Source of the DNA: Actinomycetes bacterium
GTDB lineage: Bacteria; Actinomycetota; Aquicultoria; CAJVYJ01; JAUVQD01
Length of the DNA stretch: 6,878 nt
Assembly: GCA_030598355.1 (NCBI GenBank)
Contig: JAUVQD010000077.1
Coordinates: 1-6,878 of the forward strand
Reading direction: 5' to 3'
Shown one piece after another: positions 1 to 5,733 of this stretch. The notes below the pieces were generated by a model. It was not told where the DNA came from. It made no database searches and saw only the letters and a program-made list of their open reading frames with translations. Every line of letters starts with the position of its first letter. Position 1 is the stretch's first letter. The position numbers and the translations under genes were made by a program.

Positions 1-1
1 C

Positions 2-517
2 ACAGCCAGCGATGAGGAAGCTGAGCGATTTGCGAAGTTGTGCCAAAGTGATGGCGCACAATACAGTGGAGTCTCTCCGCACAACCCCAGTTACGTCGAT
101 TGCCGCTTGGTTTATCCGTATGGCCGAGAAGCACGGCCGGCGGACGGTCCCGTCTTTGTCGCTAAAGCCATGGAAGACAAATGGAATGTCTACTGGTTCG
201 AACACTATCTTTACTTCGTTCACTCCCTCGATGGCCGCCTGGTTTTTAGAGCCAAGGGCAATTTTTCTAAGTCGGATGTCGTTGTCTCCAGTATTGAGGT
301 AGATGGATCAGAGGCCTTGGAGCCGGACCTAGTTGTCGCCCAGGTCGACTATTTGATCAAGAGCTACATATATAACTGTGGAGTGCCGCATCCCTTACCG
401 AGGGACCTTCCCGGCGACGAAGAAGGGATTGCCTTGTATTCGTTTCAGATGTACGGTCGCCGGGCTGTTTTCGCCACCTACGAAGACTCGACGCTCGTAG
501 ATATCGATCAATTGTAA
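2..517 (+). CDS. Hypothetical protein, 5' end missing (partial)
   Basis: The frame is open from base 2, with no stop between the window edge and the TAA at 515-517, so the true start lies upstream. The visible part has 171 residues. An in-frame TTG at 38 could be read as a start, but the 12 codons before it look equally coding, so I treat the gene as truncated by the window. The protein is acidic and soluble, with no membrane segment or signal peptide in view. A central stretch (about residues 60-84) alternates aromatic and hydrophobic residues (DKWNVYWFEHYLYF, then a DGRLVFRA turn). It faintly resembles small beta-rich proteins with a KW...LYF...G motif, but I cannot name the family. The C-terminal half has a VDYLIKSY helix followed by a proline-rich PHPLPRDLP loop. 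A 93-bp gap with its own promoter candidate separates it from the next gene, so it need not belong to the same operon. Function unknown. Confidence 0.7.
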   Translation, partial: TASDEEAERFAKLCQSDGAQYSGVSPHNPSYVDCRLVYPYGREARPADGPVFVAKAMEDKWNVYWFEHYLYFVHSLDGRLVFRAKGNFSKSDVVVSSIEVDGSEALEPDLVVAQVDYLIKSYIYNCGVPHPLPRDLPGDEEGIALYSFQMYGRRAVFATYEDSTLVDIDQL

Positions 518-565
518 CCACTTCGCCGGCAGCAAACGCTATCGCTAAATTATTTAACCGTTCTT

Positions 566-594
566 TTGACAATGAGTTATAAGTTTGGTAAGTT
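566..594 (+). promoter_or_regulatory. Candidate sigma-70-type promoter of the GbsR-like regulator gene
   Basis: A perfect TTGACA -35 box lies at 566-571. It is followed after 17 bases by TAAGTT (589-594), a weak -10 with 3 of 6 consensus bases. A better -10 match, TATAAG at 578-583, is too close to this -35 and would need a poorer upstream box. If the 589-594 box is used, transcription would start near 601 and leave almost no leader before the start codons at 611-620. The -10 overlaps the AAGTTCAGAA motif, a position suited to autorepression. Inferred from sequence only. Confidence 0.4.
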
Positions 595-600
595 CAGAAA
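581..600. promoter_or_regulatory. Operator-like repeat, copy 1 (before the regulator gene)
   Basis: Two related half-sites sit 9 bp apart: AAGTTTGGT (581-589) and AAGTTCAGA (590-598). The 10-mer AAGTTCAGAA at 590-599 recurs exactly at 1190-1199, in front of the SDR gene, also preceded at 9 bp by a related half-site. This copy has the imperfect palindrome GTTCAGAAA (592-600), while the second copy has the perfect GTTC-A-GAAC. It overlaps the candidate -10 box. It is probably a binding site for the adjacent GbsR-like regulator, but that assignment is inference. Confidence 0.35.
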
Positions 601-610
601 GATATGAAAC

Positions 611-1153
611 ATGGGGGTGATGACAATCAGCGACGACATGCCGGCGATCGATAGGTTTATTGAATCATGGGGCGCTATGGGCTCAGTGTGGGGAATCAAT
701 GCTTCCACCGCGAGGATTCACGCGCTTCTTATGATGAATACCGACGCGATGAGTCTGGACACTATTGCGAAGCGACTTCGGATAAGTCGGGGCAACGCCA
801 GTATGTGTTTGAAGGAATTACGCGGCTGGGGAGTTATTAGGCTTGTCAAAGAACCCGGGGATCGACGCGATTACTATGTCTCTGAATCGGATGTGCAGAA
901 GATGTTTTTGGCGATCGTTAGAGAAAGAAAACGGCGGGAGTTCGATCCAGTAGTTGAAGTGGTCGAAGAAACTTTGCGTTCCCTGAAGGAAGAGGCCGGT
1001 GGTCGTGAGGATGAAGTACAGGCGCGGCTCGAGCAGATGGAGGAATTACTATCGACCCTCAAGGTAGTGGGCGACCGGTTTTTAGGAAGCGAGAGGCTGG
1101 CAAAGTCTCTCTTGCCGCTATTATTGCGTTCATCTGGGCGGGCAAAGCAGTAA
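611..1153 (+). CDS. GbsR/MarR-family winged-helix transcriptional regulator
   Basis: This is a 180-residue DNA-binding regulator of the GbsR branch of the MarR superfamily, whose members act as cytoplasmic dimeric repressors, classically of osmoprotectant genes. The family signature is clear. WGIN (residues 27-30) leads into an IHALL helix. The helix-turn-helix follows at about 49-72 (SLDTIAKRLRISRGNASMCL, then KELRGWGV), and the wing carries GDRRDYY (83-89). An RKRREFDP segment (106-113) opens a charged, probably coiled-coil C-terminal half (about 93-155) used for dimerisation in this family. The start is uncertain. ATG 611, GTG 617 and ATG 620 are all in frame, none has a well-placed ribosome binding site, and only a weak AGAAAG lies upstream of 611. 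The gene precedes the SDR and BchE-like genes on the same strand and shares a repeated operator-like motif with them, so it probably controls itself and that pair. The effector is unknown. The family call is firm; the regulon is inferred. Confidence 0.9.
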   Translation: MGVMTISDDMPAIDRFIESWGAMGSVWGINASTARIHALLMMNTDAMSLDTIAKRLRISRGNASMCLKELRGWGVIRLVKEPGDRRDYYVSESDVQKMFLAIVRERKRREFDPVVEVVEETLRSLKEEAGGREDEVQARLEQMEELLSTLKVVGDRFLGSERLAKSLLPLLLRSSGRAKQ

Positions 1154-1180
1154 CCCTAGGGAGGAGTTTTTTTAGGACAA

Positions 1181-1200
1181 AGGTTCACAAAGTTCAGAAC
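1181..1200. promoter_or_regulatory. Operator-like repeat, copy 2 (before the SDR gene)
   Basis: AGGTTCACA (1181-1189) is followed directly by AAGTTCAGA (1190-1198), the same 9-bp spaced half-site pair seen upstream of the regulator. The two 19-base copies agree at 14 positions, including ten in a row. This copy contains the perfect palindrome GTTC-A-GAAC (1192-1200). It lies 41 bp before the SDR start, in the 88-bp gap after the regulator gene. Most likely it is a site for the GbsR-like protein acting on the SDR and radical SAM genes. I see no convincing -35/-10 pair here, so the promoter itself is not placed. Confidence 0.35.
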
Positions 1201-1229
1201 GATGAGAATGACGAGAAGTGTAGCTTGGC

Positions 1230-1237
1230 AAGGAGGT
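1230..1237 (+). promoter_or_regulatory. Strong Shine-Dalgarno site of the SDR gene
   Basis: AAGGAGGT is close to a full match to the anti-Shine-Dalgarno sequence. It ends 4 bases before ATG 1242, which fixes that start. It is by far the strongest ribosome binding site in the window. This suggests the SDR gene, and through the ATGA overlap the radical SAM gene, is well translated when transcribed. Confidence 0.85.
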
Positions 1238-1241
1238 CACG

Positions 1242-2174
1242 ATGAGTGAAAAACAGATTTACGCAGTCACCGGCGCATTTGGATATTTAGGAAAGTACAT
1301 TGCCCGCAGACTATTCGAAGACGGCAATGTGGACGCGCTCCGAGTGCTGACAGGTCACCCTGATCGCTCGAATCCCTTTGGAGCACGGGCTGAAGTCATT
1401 CCTTTTCATTTCGATGATCCCCAACAACTGGCCGCGGACCTCCGGGGAGTGAAGGTCGTTTTCAATACATACTGGGTGCGGTTCAGCCACGGGGATATTA
1501 GTTTCGGTCAGGCGGTAGCCAATGTGCAAAACCTTATCAGGGCGGCTGCCGAGGCGGGCGTCGAGCGGTTCGTTCATATTAGCATCACGAATCCTAGAAT
1601 AGACTCACCCTTCTCGTATTTTAGAGGGAAAGCCGTCATGGAAAAGACACTGATCGAATCGGGGCTTTCGTATGCGATCTTGCGACCTACGGTTCTCTTT
1701 GGGAAAGAGGATATTCTCCTAAACAACATAGCTTGGCTCCTGAGAAGGTTTCCCGTGTATCCGGTTTTTGGTGACGGCGAGTACCGCGTGCAGCCCGTGT
1801 ATGTCGACGATGTCGCCAAGCTGGCGGTTGAGTTGGCGCACAGCGATGAGGATATTGTCTGCAATGCAGTTGGTCCTGAGACATATTCTTTTAATGGCTT
1901 AATTAAGTTAATCAAGGAACGAGTGCACGCCCGCGCGAAAATTGTACACGTTGGTCCGGCAACCGGCCTGTTGTTGTCGAAAGCGATCAATCGTTTGGTG
2001 CGGGATGTGATAGTTACGCGTGAGGAGATCGGCGGACTAATGGCCGATATCTTATCGGCTCACGATGGGCCGCTGTGCTCGACTCGTTTTAGCGGCTGGT
2101 CGGAAAAGCATGCCGGTTCTTTGGGTGCCGTCTATGCTTCCGAGCTCGACCGCCATTATCGAGTAGTGTCATGA
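1242..2174 (+). CDS. NAD(P)-binding SDR oxidoreductase, NmrA/NDUFA9-like
   Basis: A 310-residue atypical/extended short-chain dehydrogenase. The Rossmann nucleotide-binding loop is G11-AF-G14-YL-G17, followed by a second strand ending in LTGHPDRSNPFG, which reads the cofactor. VHISITNP (111-118) carries the active-site serine region, and YFRGK (126-130) supplies the YxxxK pair. LRPTVLFG (147-154) and PVYVDDVA (185-192) are further landmarks of NDUFA9/NmrA-like epimerase-dehydratase proteins. It is full length with no membrane segment or signal peptide, so it should be cytoplasmic. The start is fixed by AAGGAGGT at 1230-1237. Its stop overlaps the start of the BchE-like radical SAM gene (ATGA, 2171-2174), which implies tight co-translation and a shared pathway. 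The 8-vinyl reductase BciA of chlorophyll synthesis belongs to a related NmrA-like SDR group, so a tetrapyrrole reductase is conceivable. However, this particular SDR type is also widespread in non-phototrophs, and its substrate is not known to me. Confidence 0.88.
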   Translation: MSEKQIYAVTGAFGYLGKYIARRLFEDGNVDALRVLTGHPDRSNPFGARAEVIPFHFDDPQQLAADLRGVKVVFNTYWVRFSHGDISFGQAVANVQNLIRAAAEAGVERFVHISITNPRIDSPFSYFRGKAVMEKTLIESGLSYAILRPTVLFGKEDILLNNIAWLLRRFPVYPVFGDGEYRVQPVYVDDVAKLAVELAHSDEDIVCNAVGPETYSFNGLIKLIKERVHARAKIVHVGPATGLLLSKAINRLVRDVIVTREEIGGLMADILSAHDGPLCSTRFSGWSEKHAGSLGAVYASELDRHYRVVS

Positions 2175-3682
2175 GCGGGCGTACACTTGCCGGGCGCCGC
2201 GTTACTCTACTAAACGCCCCCCGGCACTTTATCGGTAGCCGATATGGTCTGGGGTACCAGGTGCCCCTCGGTCTGGTTGCTATTGGTGGACCCCTGGCTG
2301 ACGCGGACTTCGAGGTTAACATGGTCGACGCCGATGTTCGGGGCTTGAGTCACGCGGACATAATTCGAGAACTAAAAACCAGGGGTACCGGTATCGCCAT
2401 GTTGAGTCATCCGGCTTCGACAGCGGGTTATCCGGCAGTCGAACAACTAAGCCGGCGCATTAAGGCGGAGCTTCCTGAGATCGCACAGGTCTACGGCGGA
2501 GTGTTTCCGACCTTCGCCTATCGAGAAATTATGAGGCGCGCACCGCAGATCGATTATATCGTGCGCGGGGAGGGCGAGGCCACGGCAGTGGAGTTAGCGG
2601 ATTGCCTGCGTAAGGGCGAAGATCTATCGACAGTCAAAAGCTTGGTGTGGCGTGGCGATGACTCTGAGGTGGTAGTCAATGAGCTGCGCGATCCTATCCC
2701 TGATCTCGATAAATACCGGTTTGGCTGGGAGCTGGTCGACTGGGATCTCTACAACCTTTTCGGTTCCGGTCCCTTTGCCGGCATACAGTTCAGTCGCGGC
2801 TGTATCTATCGGTGCTCGTATTGTGGGCAATGGGGCTTTTGGCGCCGGTATCGGCATCGCTCGATCAAGAACTTTGTCGATAACCTTGTTGAGCTGCGCG
2901 ACACTTACGGCGTTCGTCACATCTTTCCGGCCGATGAGCATTTCTGTGTCGACCGATCCACGACCGAGGCCCTGTTTCAGGAAATAGTATCGAGAGATAT
3001 TGGCATACCTCTGTATATAAATACAACCGTAAAAGATGTTCTGCGCGATCGCGATCTGATGCCTCTGTACAAACAGGCCGGTGTCGCTTTTGCCGCGTTG
3101 GGGATCGAATCCGACAGTCCGGAGGTGCAGCGGAGGATCAACAAGGACAATGCTCTCAGTGAATCGACGGCCGCTGTCAGCTTGCTTCGCGGCTCGGGCA
3201 TTATCGCTTTGATCCATATGATGTATGGGCTGGAAAATGAGACACCCAAAACCATTTGGCGTAAGGCCAGCGCGATGATGAAAATAGACGCGGATTTTGT
3301 CAACATGGAATACATTACTCCGCATTTTTGGACCCGACTGGGGCGTTCCGTTGAGTCCGCGGACATAATCCAGTTGGATCAAGGGAAGTGGAGCTATCGC
3401 AATCAAGTTATCCGTGTTCCTTCGATGTCGCCGACGGCCCTGTTTTGGTGGGTAAAGCTTACGGAGCTGTTTATTCATTTACGACCCAAGGTACTCATTA
3501 GGGCATTACAGGGTCGCGATAGAGTTATCGGGCATTTTCGGCGTCGTGGACTGTGGCGCGCCCTCAAGGTTTGGCGGGCGGAAATCGCTGAATTCTATTT
3601 TGATACAAAGTTCGCCGAACCGGCCGTCCCGGCACCCCAGGGCTTCATGTCTCTAGTTATGAATAGACGAAGAGACCCCTAA
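2171..3682 (+). CDS. BchE-like B12-binding radical SAM protein
   Basis: A 503-residue enzyme with an N-terminal cobalamin-binding Rossmann domain (about 11-140) and a central radical SAM domain (about 200-370). The cobalamin domain shows VPLGLVAIGGPL, SHPASTAG, YGGVFPT and VRGEGEAT. C211, C215 and C218 form the CxxxCxxC motif that binds the 4Fe-4S cluster and S-adenosylmethionine, and GIES (311-314) is a later radical SAM strand. Flanking blocks match BchE, the anaerobic Mg-protoporphyrin IX monomethyl ester cyclase: IQFSRGC, YCGQWGFWRRYRHR, a TPHFWTR block at 383-389, and LDQGKWSYRNQV (402-413). BchE uses water-derived oxygen, B12 and SAM to build the fifth ring of chlorophylls. The length is close to that of BchE, and a conserved-looking C-terminal helical region (about 425-480) is present. 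Where I recall DENPT in BchE, this protein has DEHFC (255-259), so substrate or reaction may differ. No ribosome binding site precedes ATG 2171. Translation probably depends on coupling to the overlapping SDR gene. Family membership is firm; the reaction is inferred. Confidence 0.88.
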   Translation: MSGRTLAGRRVTLLNAPRHFIGSRYGLGYQVPLGLVAIGGPLADADFEVNMVDADVRGLSHADIIRELKTRGTGIAMLSHPASTAGYPAVEQLSRRIKAELPEIAQVYGGVFPTFAYREIMRRAPQIDYIVRGEGEATAVELADCLRKGEDLSTVKSLVWRGDDSEVVVNELRDPIPDLDKYRFGWELVDWDLYNLFGSGPFAGIQFSRGCIYRCSYCGQWGFWRRYRHRSIKNFVDNLVELRDTYGVRHIFPADEHFCVDRSTTEALFQEIVSRDIGIPLYINTTVKDVLRDRDLMPLYKQAGVAFAALGIESDSPEVQRRINKDNALSESTAAVSLLRGSGIIALIHMMYGLENETPKTIWRKASAMMKIDADFVNMEYITPHFWTRLGRSVESADIIQLDQGKWSYRNQVIRVPSMSPTALFWWVKLTELFIHLRPKVLIRALQGRDRVIGHFRRRGLWRALKVWRAEIAEFYFDTKFAEPAVPAPQGFMSLVMNRRRDP

Positions 3683-3744
3683 GTTTTCCCTAGACACAGC
3701 GGCAATCTCAATGTATCTTAAAAATGTTGTATTGCAGTGTTTAC

Positions 3745-3759
3745 GCGGCGTAGTGCCGC
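3745..3759. repeat. Short hairpin in the gap after the radical SAM gene
   Basis: GCGGC (3745-3749) can pair with GCCGC (3755-3759) around a 5-base GTAGT loop. It lies in the 160-bp gap between the BchE-like and G5-domain genes. No T-run follows, so it is not a typical intrinsic terminator, and a 5-bp stem can arise by chance. It is noted because nothing else in the gap looks like a transcription end. No clear promoter for the downstream gene was found either. Confidence 0.2.
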
Positions 3760-3831
3760 TAAATAACGCTTGCTCGGCGAGGCGAAAACAGACAAAATGG
3801 TCTAGCGAGAATAACTCAAAAGGATACTTAC

Positions 3832-3837
3832 AAGGAG
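3832..3837 (+). promoter_or_regulatory. Shine-Dalgarno site that sets the start of the G5-domain gene
   Basis: AAGGAG lies 5 bases before ATG 3843, ideal spacing. The frame stays open upstream to an ATG at 3711, but that start has no ribosome binding site. The extra 44 codons would also put a cysteine- and arginine-containing non-family stretch in front of the acidic N terminus. The site therefore favours 3843. Confidence 0.75.
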
Positions 3838-3842
3838 CCTCA

Positions 3843-4709
3843 ATGGTAGAAGAAAAACACGATGATGCAGAGGATGCGCATCAATCTAATTCCAGTTCCA
3901 TTATGGATAAATGGAACGGTCTGTCCCTAGGCGTAAAAGCAGCAGCACTCATCTCCTTAGTTCTACTTTTAGGCTTTGTCGCTATGTCTACGATCGGCGA
4001 GGACCAGGAGGATGCGGTTGCTAAGGACTCGAAGTCTGCGCCCACTGTTGAGACCGTTGTCATGACCGAGACGATCGGCTTTTCGACAGACACTAAGGAA
4101 GACCCCAATCGGCCTGAAGGCGAGACCACAGTGACTCGTTCCGGAGTCGTGGGATCAGCCAGAGTGACGTATGATGTCTATTCGGATGGGAATAAAATAG
4201 AAGTAAAGCGCGAAGTCTTAAAAGACCCGGTCACGGAAAACGTGACAATCGGTACAAAACCTAAACCAATCACTAGTGTTCCCCGGGACGCTCTAAGGGT
4301 CGGGCAGTTCAATGTTGCTCCAATGGCAGAGAAAGTGGCTGTTGCCGATCGTTACTTGAATGAAAACAAACTCAAAGGACCGGGTCTGCCATGGCAGGAT
4401 CCCAAGTGGCTGGTTGGCGAGATAGAGACTTGGCTGAAAGAGAACAAAGGCTCGGAGAACAATTATGTGGAATGGGAATTCGGCAATCGGGTGACAGAGT
4501 GGAAGCGCGCAGAACTTGCCCGCAAAGCAGTTACGCTTCCCCTAGGTTCTTCGATGGACGACGCACGAGCACTTCTTGGTCCCCCGAGTGACTCTCGCAG
4601 CACTAATATTCCTGGGCAATCCGCCATGGACTACCTCTACTATGGACCGCTTGGAAACCGTATCGAACTCATTTATTCGGCGGGCCAGCTGGAAATAGTA
4701 AACGGCTAG
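3843..4709 (+). CDS. Membrane-anchored G5-domain protein with BamE-like C terminus
   Basis: A 288-residue protein. The N terminus (1-30) is acidic and polar. A single hydrophobic helix follows at about 31-50 (VKAAALISLVLLLGFVAM), with the remainder probably outside the membrane. Residues about 69-139 form a G5 domain: ETVVMTETIGFST, then EDPNRPEGETTVTRSGVVG, a YDVYSDGNKIEVKREV strand pair and the closing VTIGTKP. G5 domains are found in Gram-positive surface proteins and bind cell-wall or adhesive ligands such as N-acetylglucosamine or zinc-bridged partners. A linker rich in W, E and K follows (about 150-225). Residues about 230-288 (LPLGSSMDDARALLGPPSD, a Y-rich strand, then ELIYSAGQLEIVNG) resemble the SmpA/OmlA (BamE) fold, a small alpha-beta domain for protein or envelope contacts. 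The G5 assignment is strong and the BamE-like one moderate. It likely has an envelope-associated structural or sensing role. It is separated from the upstream operon by 160 bp and converges with the next gene, 15 bp away. Confidence 0.82.
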   Translation: MVEEKHDDAEDAHQSNSSSIMDKWNGLSLGVKAAALISLVLLLGFVAMSTIGEDQEDAVAKDSKSAPTVETVVMTETIGFSTDTKEDPNRPEGETTVTRSGVVGSARVTYDVYSDGNKIEVKREVLKDPVTENVTIGTKPKPITSVPRDALRVGQFNVAPMAEKVAVADRYLNENKLKGPGLPWQDPKWLVGEIETWLKENKGSENNYVEWEFGNRVTEWKRAELARKAVTLPLGSSMDDARALLGPPSDSRSTNIPGQSAMDYLYYGPLGNRIELIYSAGQLEIVNG

Positions 4710-4724
4710 ACTCGCCTCCGGTCC

Positions 4725-4991
4725 TTACGCGGCTTTTTGACCCTTTTCGGATATCTCGGTTGCCTCTGCCTCGCTCTTTGCCCTTTGCGACATACGGCCC
4801 AGCCAGATCGTAATCACGACGGCGATGACTGTGATAATGAGAGCGTAGCCAATAAGCACAGGGATCCCCATAGTGGGCGTTAGCACAGAGGTAAATAAAG
4901 CCACTATTGCCTGGTTCCAGGCAAGCGCTACGATTAGCCCAAACGCAACGGCCGCCAGGGTGGCGATCTTGTCGATTACTTCGTATTTCAT
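4725..4991 (-). CDS. DUF5654 family small membrane protein
   Basis: An 88-residue protein read from the - strand, the only such gene in the window. It has two hydrophobic helices, about residues 8-35 (containing FGLIVALAWNQAIVALF) and 43-65 (ending in VVITIWLG), followed by a short charged tail. The AFGL...ALAWN...A signature in helix 1 and the ITIWLGRM end of helix 2 are those of DUF5654, a family of unknown function found in archaea and bacteria. The length is typical. The start ATG (4989-4991) is preceded on its own strand by AGGGGA at a spacing of 4 bases, a good ribosome binding site. It converges with the G5-domain gene with 15 bp between stops and no recognisable terminator hairpin, so the two transcripts may overlap at their 3' ends. 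No function can be assigned. Confidence 0.82.
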   Translation of the reverse strand: MKYEVIDKIATLAAVAFGLIVALAWNQAIVALFTSVLTPTMGIPVLIGYALIITVIAVVITIWLGRMSQRAKSEAEATEISEKGQKAA

Positions 4992-5023
4992 GTTGTCCCC
5001 TATCTTTTACATGTTACGTATAA

Positions 5024-5068
5024 GCGCCTATTCCCAAAAGAATACCGGACCAGACAATACATAGGCGC
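5024..5068. repeat. 8-bp inverted repeat with 29-base spacer at a gene-truncation boundary
   Basis: GCGCCTAT (5024-5031) is the exact reverse complement of ATAGGCGC (5061-5068), separated by 29 bases. It lies between the start of the DUF5654 gene and the point where the HD-family remnant begins without its N terminus. It could be a stem-loop in the 5' leader of the minus-strand gene, an operator, or a scar of the event that removed the HD gene's 5' part. No mobile element or target duplication is visible beside it. Confidence 0.35.
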
Positions 5069-5097
5069 CGCCGGGGCAGCATGAAGGCGGCAAGAGG

Positions 5098-5604
5098 TTG
5101 TTCGAGTGGAAACTTGAGATCGACGTTTATAGAGCCCACGATCAGTCGCCGTCATGTCATGGTATTGTAGGCGCCCTTGGTCTCTTGAGACTAGTAGATC
5201 ATTTATATCATGAGAATAATCCAAGAAGAGTAAAGGGGGAACGATTCCGTGATCATGTTGATTGGAATGAGAAACATTTTGAAGAGGATATTGTTTCAAT
5301 TTGCTCTGCGATCTTTATCCACAATCTTGATGCGCGCTGGTTTCAAGGCGCAAAGATAGATCCACGGGTAGCTCCGCTCGCCTGCCTATTGAAGCTCTGC
5401 GATGCACTACAGGATTGGGGACGGCATTCTGAATCGGACTCCGACGGGATTCCCGCTGAGGAGTATGGTATTGATGTCGTTAATAATAAGGTTATCTATC
5501 GGGCGCCGGTGGACCGTGAAGATCGAATCAAGCTGGAGCTCTCGGAAACACTAAAAGGCGTCAACAGTTTTATCGAAATAAATCCGAAAGGTTCGCGAGG
5601 CTGA
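5098..5604 (+). pseudogene. HD-superfamily protein, C-terminal remnant
   Basis: The frame is 168 residues from a TTG at 5098. No ATG or GTG exists between that codon and the in-frame TAG at 5062-5064, and no ribosome binding site precedes it, so a normal start is absent. The sequence resembles the C-terminal part of HD-superfamily metal-dependent phosphohydrolase-like proteins. HGIVGALGLLRLVD (21-34) matches a segment usually written DHGI, here CHGI. IFIHN (72-76) carries a histidine ligand, and PLACLLKLCDALQDWGR (93-109) carries the terminal aspartate, D102. The helices and first H/HD ligands that should precede them are missing. After the TGA at 5602-5604 the same frame continues with protein-like sequence to 5715, a second lesion. 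TGA is a real stop elsewhere in the window (SDR gene, 2172-2174), so recoding of TGA as sense is unlikely. It is most likely a decaying gene. A short functional protein from the TTG cannot be excluded. Confidence 0.55.
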
Positions 5605-5715
5605 CCTTTTAGTTACCGCAAAATGACAGAGGATACTAAGCAAAACTATCAGCTAAACATTAAGGCAAGTGGACTTACCCCCGACTCTTTTAAGAACATG
5701 ACAAGAGGCAGCTAA
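5605..5715 (+). other. In-frame tail of the HD-family remnant after the TGA
   Basis: This stretch is in the same frame as the HD-like sequence and continues for 36 codons to a TAA at 5713-5715. The translation (FSYRKMTEDTKQNYQLNIKA, then SGLTPDSF) looks like ordinary beta-strand and helix protein rather than noise. It could be the original C terminus cut off by the TGA. From ATG 5623 it could also be read as a 30-residue ORF, but without a ribosome binding site. It fills most of the 129-bp gap before the AlkD-like gene. Confidence 0.35.
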
Positions 5716-5733
5716 GTACTATACTTATTAACT

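Noticed and set aside
1574..1990. Open frame of 138 codons on the - strand
   Set aside because: It is an antisense shadow of the SDR gene, with low-complexity Ser/Thr-rich translation and no ribosome binding site.
3044..3054. GCGATCGC palindrome resembling the cyanobacterial HIP1 repeat
   Set aside because: I see only one copy in almost 7 kb. HIP1 would be strongly enriched in a cyanobacterial genome that uses it.
2624..3478. Long open frame of 284 codons on the - strand
   Set aside because: It lies fully inside the BchE-like gene, whose + strand product has clear family motifs. The antisense translation has no recognisable domain, and its openness is a by-product of codon use in the real gene.
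3711..3842. N-terminal extension of the G5-domain gene to ATG 3711
   Set aside because: There is no ribosome binding site at 3711, while AAGGAG is ideally placed before ATG 3843. The extension does not look like a signal peptide or domain.
4710..4724. Bidirectional terminator between the convergent G5-domain and DUF5654 genes
   Set aside because: The 15-bp gap and its flanks hold no GC stem followed by a T-run. Only a short T5 (4734-4738) without a paired stem is present.
5602..5604. TGA read through as selenocysteine or tryptophan in the HD-family frame
   Set aside because: The SDR gene in this window ends at TGA. No SECIS-like hairpin is evident directly after the codon, and the frame already lacks its N terminus, so gene decay explains it better.
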